From Planococcus shenhongbingii (GTDB taxonomy: Bacteria; Bacillota; Bacilli; Bacillales_A; Planococcaceae), in the NCBI RefSeq assembly GCF_030413635.1, contig NZ_CP129235.1:3038001-3102000 (forward strand): 64,000 bases of DNA, written 5' to 3'. The translations under genes and the position numbers were made by a program. The notes beneath the pieces were generated by a model. The model was not told the DNA's origin. It did not search any database and saw only the letters and a program-made list of their open reading frames with translations. This document shows positions 61,592 to 64,000 of the stretch, one piece after another. The stretch's first letter is position 1; each line of letters opens with the position of its first letter.

Positions 61592-62188
61592 ATGACACGA
61601 AAAAGGGATTTCAACCCCCATTCCTACTACCATGTCATCATGCGCGGCAACAACCGGCAGCCGATCTTCAAAACGAAAGAGGACATGTTTGAGCTCAAGC
61701 GCACGCTGCTGCATGTCCATGCCGATTATCCGTTTACCATGCTGGCTTATTGCTTTATGACCAATCATTATCATCTATTGATCAAACCGCTGCGGGATCC
61801 GCTGGATAAAATCATGCAGCGCATCAATAAGCGTTATAGCATCTCCTATTCGAAACGCTATGGGCATGTCGGCCAGATTTACCAAAAGCGCTATTTCGCT
61901 AAGGAAGTCGATTCACGGCTTGGCCTCTTGACCCTCAGCTCCTATATCCACCGCAACCCGATTGAGACGAAAGTACCGATGGTCGAGCGGTTGGAGTTGT
62001 ATCCGTATAGTTCGTTCCCGCTTTATGCGGACGAGGACAAGCCTGCACCGCCATTTCTGGACCGGACGCAGCTGCGGCAATGGCTGCCCGAGCCGTTCGA
62101 CCAGACGAATACCGCATACGCCGTGTATTGCCTGAGTTACCGGCAGTCCGCAGAGGAAGATCCACATGCGAAGCTGTTTGATGTTTAA
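61592..62188 (+). mobile_element. REP-associated (RAYT-like) Y1 tyrosine transposase
   Basis: ATG 61592 lies six bases after GAGGTG and four bases after the ComM-like stop. 198 residues: HSYYHVIMRGNNRQPIF, YCFMTNHYHLLIKPL (HUH metal motif H-Y-H), then INKRYSISYSKRYGHVGQIY with QKRYF (nucleophile Tyr region) and SYIHRNPI. This is the architecture of IS200/IS605-like RAYT proteins, which nick DNA at palindromic REP sequences and often lack flanking ends. No subterminal hairpins of IS200 are seen directly around it. A related 3' fragment occurs at 48065 and R repeats lie next to it at 62416 and 62771. Confidence 0.88.
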
Positions 62189-62237
62189 GGTTTTCAAGGT
62201 GTGAAATGGATCCATCGCCGCTTTTCGTGAAAAAATG

Positions 62238-62280
62238 AAACAGCAACTCCGAGAATCTTATATTCTGGGAGTTGCTGTTT
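62238..62280 (+). terminator. terminator of the ComM-transposase unit
   Basis: Perfect AAACAGCAACTCC / GGAGTTGCTGTTT with inner AGAAT/ATTCT pairing, then TTTTC. Confidence 0.9.
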
Positions 62281-62415
62281 TTCACATTCATTTGCCATGA
62301 ACTGTCCGAATTCTGCAGGAATGTTTCGAATCCGATGGTTCTGGGTTATTGGACATCTGGTTTCTGGTCTGACTGTTTCTCGCCCTTGTCCTTCTTTACT
62401 CTTCCACATTCCCCA

Positions 62416-62708
<293 letters not shown>

Positions 62709-62770
62709 AAGAAATTACTAGAAACTAATAAAAACGTCGAATTCGCGGTATACCTGTGAATCCGGCGTTT

Positions 62771-62899
62771 TACTATTTTGTCTTTCTGGTAAATCTGCGA
62801 AAGCCGCCCCCCGAAACAATTGCAGTTCCCAGGAGCAGTATTTTCTCCATATAATTGTCGTGAATAAGCGGAATCTTTTCGCACACAAAGGAAAGATTT
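62771..62899 (+). repeat. R repeat copy 5
   Basis: ACTATTTTGTCTTTCTGGTA, GCGAAAGCCGCC with a weakened hairpin, ATATAATTGTCGTGAATAAG and CACACAAAGGAAAGATTT; its end departs from GCGCGA. Confidence 0.65.
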
Positions 62900-62982
62900 A
62901 ATCAATGGAATTCGCATCATTATAAGCTTGCTAAATTATTCATGCAGTAAATTTTGGATTTGTTAAGCATAGAATTACGGTT

Positions 62983-64000
62983 TTATTTATGCGCAGTAAA
63001 TTTATAATTCTCTTTACCTTCATAACCGAGCGGATTCTGTTGCTGCCATTTCCAAGAATCTCTGCACATTTCTCCGATTCCTCTTTCCGCAACCCATCCT
63101 AGCTCAGTTTTCGCTTTCAATGGATCGGCATAACAGATAGCAATATCTCCCGGTCTTCTATCACTGATTCGATAAGGAATTTGCTGACCGCAGGCATCTT
63201 CAAATGCTGATACTATTTCGAGTACGCTATAACCCGTTCCAGTCCCTAAGTTATAGGCTTCTACACCAGTTGAAGACATCACTTTCTCCAACGCTTTTAA
63301 ATGGCCAAGTGCGAGATCTACGACATGGATATAATCTCGTATACCTGTTCCATCCATTGTTGGGTAATCATTGCCGAACACTTGCAGTTCTTTCAATTTG
63401 CCCACCGCCACTTGTGTGATATAAGGCATCAAGTTGTTCGGAATCCCATTAGGATCTTCGCCGATTGTCCCGCTTTTATGAGCACCGATAGGATTAAAAT
63501 AGCGGAGTAACGCAATACTGAATGAATCGTCTGTTACAAATAAATCTCTTAACATCTCTTCTACCATCAGTTTTGTTCTTCCATAGGGGTTTGTTGCACT
63601 TAATGGGAAATCTTCAGAAATCGGCACCTGTTCAGGAACTCCATATACTGTTGCCGAAGAACTGAACACAAGATTTTTCACGCCATATTCCTTCATGACC
63701 TCACAAAGTATCAACGTACCCGTAACGTTATTATGATAGTAATGGAGTGGCTTTGAAACAGATTCACCAACTGCTTTTAAGCTGGCAAAATGAATGACTG
63801 CCTCAATTTCATTGTTTTCGAATACCTTTTCGACACTTTTTCGCTCCAGCAAATTCGCTTCATAAAACAAAAAATCTTTCCCCGTTAGTTCTTTTACTCT
63901 ATGTAACGATTCTGGTTTACTATTAGAAAAATTATCAAGAACCACAATCTCATATCCGGCATTCAACAATTCCACACAGGTATGGCTGCCGATATAGCCC
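62983..64000 (-). CDS. galE: UDP-glucose 4-epimerase, N-terminus cut by window edge
   Basis: The frame continues to the right edge, where the reading begins [17 protein letters not shown] (the G-x-x-G-x-x-G NAD site is partly outside). About 339 residues are seen. Other GalE features: [42 protein letters not shown] (Y-x-x-x-K), [22 protein letters not shown] and [15 protein letters not shown]. It interconverts UDP-glucose and UDP-galactose and would work with GalU (6179) to feed surface glycans. Stop at 62983 is followed by no clear terminator before R copy 5. Confidence 0.95.
   Translation of the reverse strand, partial: GYIGSHTCVELLNAGYEIVVLDNFSNSKPESLHRVKELTGKDFLFYEANLLERKSVEKVFENNEIEAVIHFASLKAVGESVSKPLHYYHNNVTGTLILCEVMKEYGVKNLVFSSSATVYGVPEQVPISEDFPLSATNPYGRTKLMVEEMLRDLFVTDDSFSIALLRYFNPIGAHKSGTIGEDPNGIPNNLMPYITQVAVGKLKELQVFGNDYPTMDGTGIRDYIHVVDLALGHLKALEKVMSSTGVEAYNLGTGTGYSVLEIVSAFEDACGQQIPYRISDRRPGDIAICYADPLKAKTELGWVAERGIGEMCRDSWKWQQQNPLGYEGKENYKFTAHK

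Overview
The window looks like chromosomal DNA of a low-to-moderate-GC Gram-positive bacterium of the Bacillota, most likely a Planococcus/Planomicrobium-like member of the Caryophanaceae (Planococcaceae). The evidence is strong AAGGAG-type ribosome sites, frequent TTG/GTG starts, perfect hairpin terminators after most genes, S-layer-homology (SLH) anchored surface proteins, a ComK competence regulator and lipoprotein-type TRAP/ABC binding proteins. The genus is an inference from overall style. No rRNA, tRNA, CRISPR array or intact prophage was seen.

Layout. 1-3.1 kb: the 5' part of an oligoendopeptidase F gene, a YbjN-like protein, a small SLH protein and a secreted zinc metallopeptidase. 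3.2-7.1 kb: a glucosylation module with a GtrB-like bactoprenol glycosyltransferase, a divergent GtrII-like membrane glucosyltransferase and GalU; galE lies at the far right edge. 7.4-14.5 kb: a six-gene minus-strand operon (acyl-CoA synthetase, crotonase-family enzyme, TRAP transporter DctP-DctQ-DctM, double-domain AhpD/CMD protein) divergent from a LysR regulator of the BenM/CatR type. It reads as uptake, CoA activation and breakdown of an organic acid. 14.7-20.6 kb: single genes (DUF2179-type membrane protein, solo amino-acid binding lipoprotein, NeuD/PglD-like acetyltransferase, OafA-like acyltransferase with SGNH domain).

21-36 kb and 41-59 kb form an accessory, surface-protein-rich region. 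It holds six large secreted proteins built from Ig-like, SLH, PPC, BIG2, FnIII, TSP3, vWA and lipase modules, plus a PLL-like beta-propeller lectin. Four of them share nearly the same Ig-like module. Between them lie a sodium-solute symporter operon with two 40-residue membrane proteins and a DUF1028 protein (with a truncated second copy of the latter), a FeeM-like N-acyltransferase, comK, and a DsbA/FrnE-type oxidoreductase. In that last gene the first cysteine of the CxxC motif is an in-frame TGA followed by a SECIS-like hairpin: a candidate selenoprotein, or a fresh nonsense mutation.

47.6-54.6 kb and 59-63 kb are a graveyard of mobile and broken genes: an IS3 orfA fragment, a split DGQHR-domain (DndB-like) gene, an XRE regulator stub, two SDR fragments, a truncated dynamin GTPase and a galU fragment. 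There is one intact REP-type Y1 transposase, placed directly behind a ComM-like ATPase gene. A previously unlabelled repeat of about 140-160 bp, here called R, recurs at least five times in full and three times in part. It has a terminator-like hairpin with partly compensatory changes and a conserved tail ending in GCGCGANTTT. In several copies its right end sits exactly where a gene is broken. Together the R repeats, the Y1 transposase and the FrnE TGA are the most unusual content of the window.
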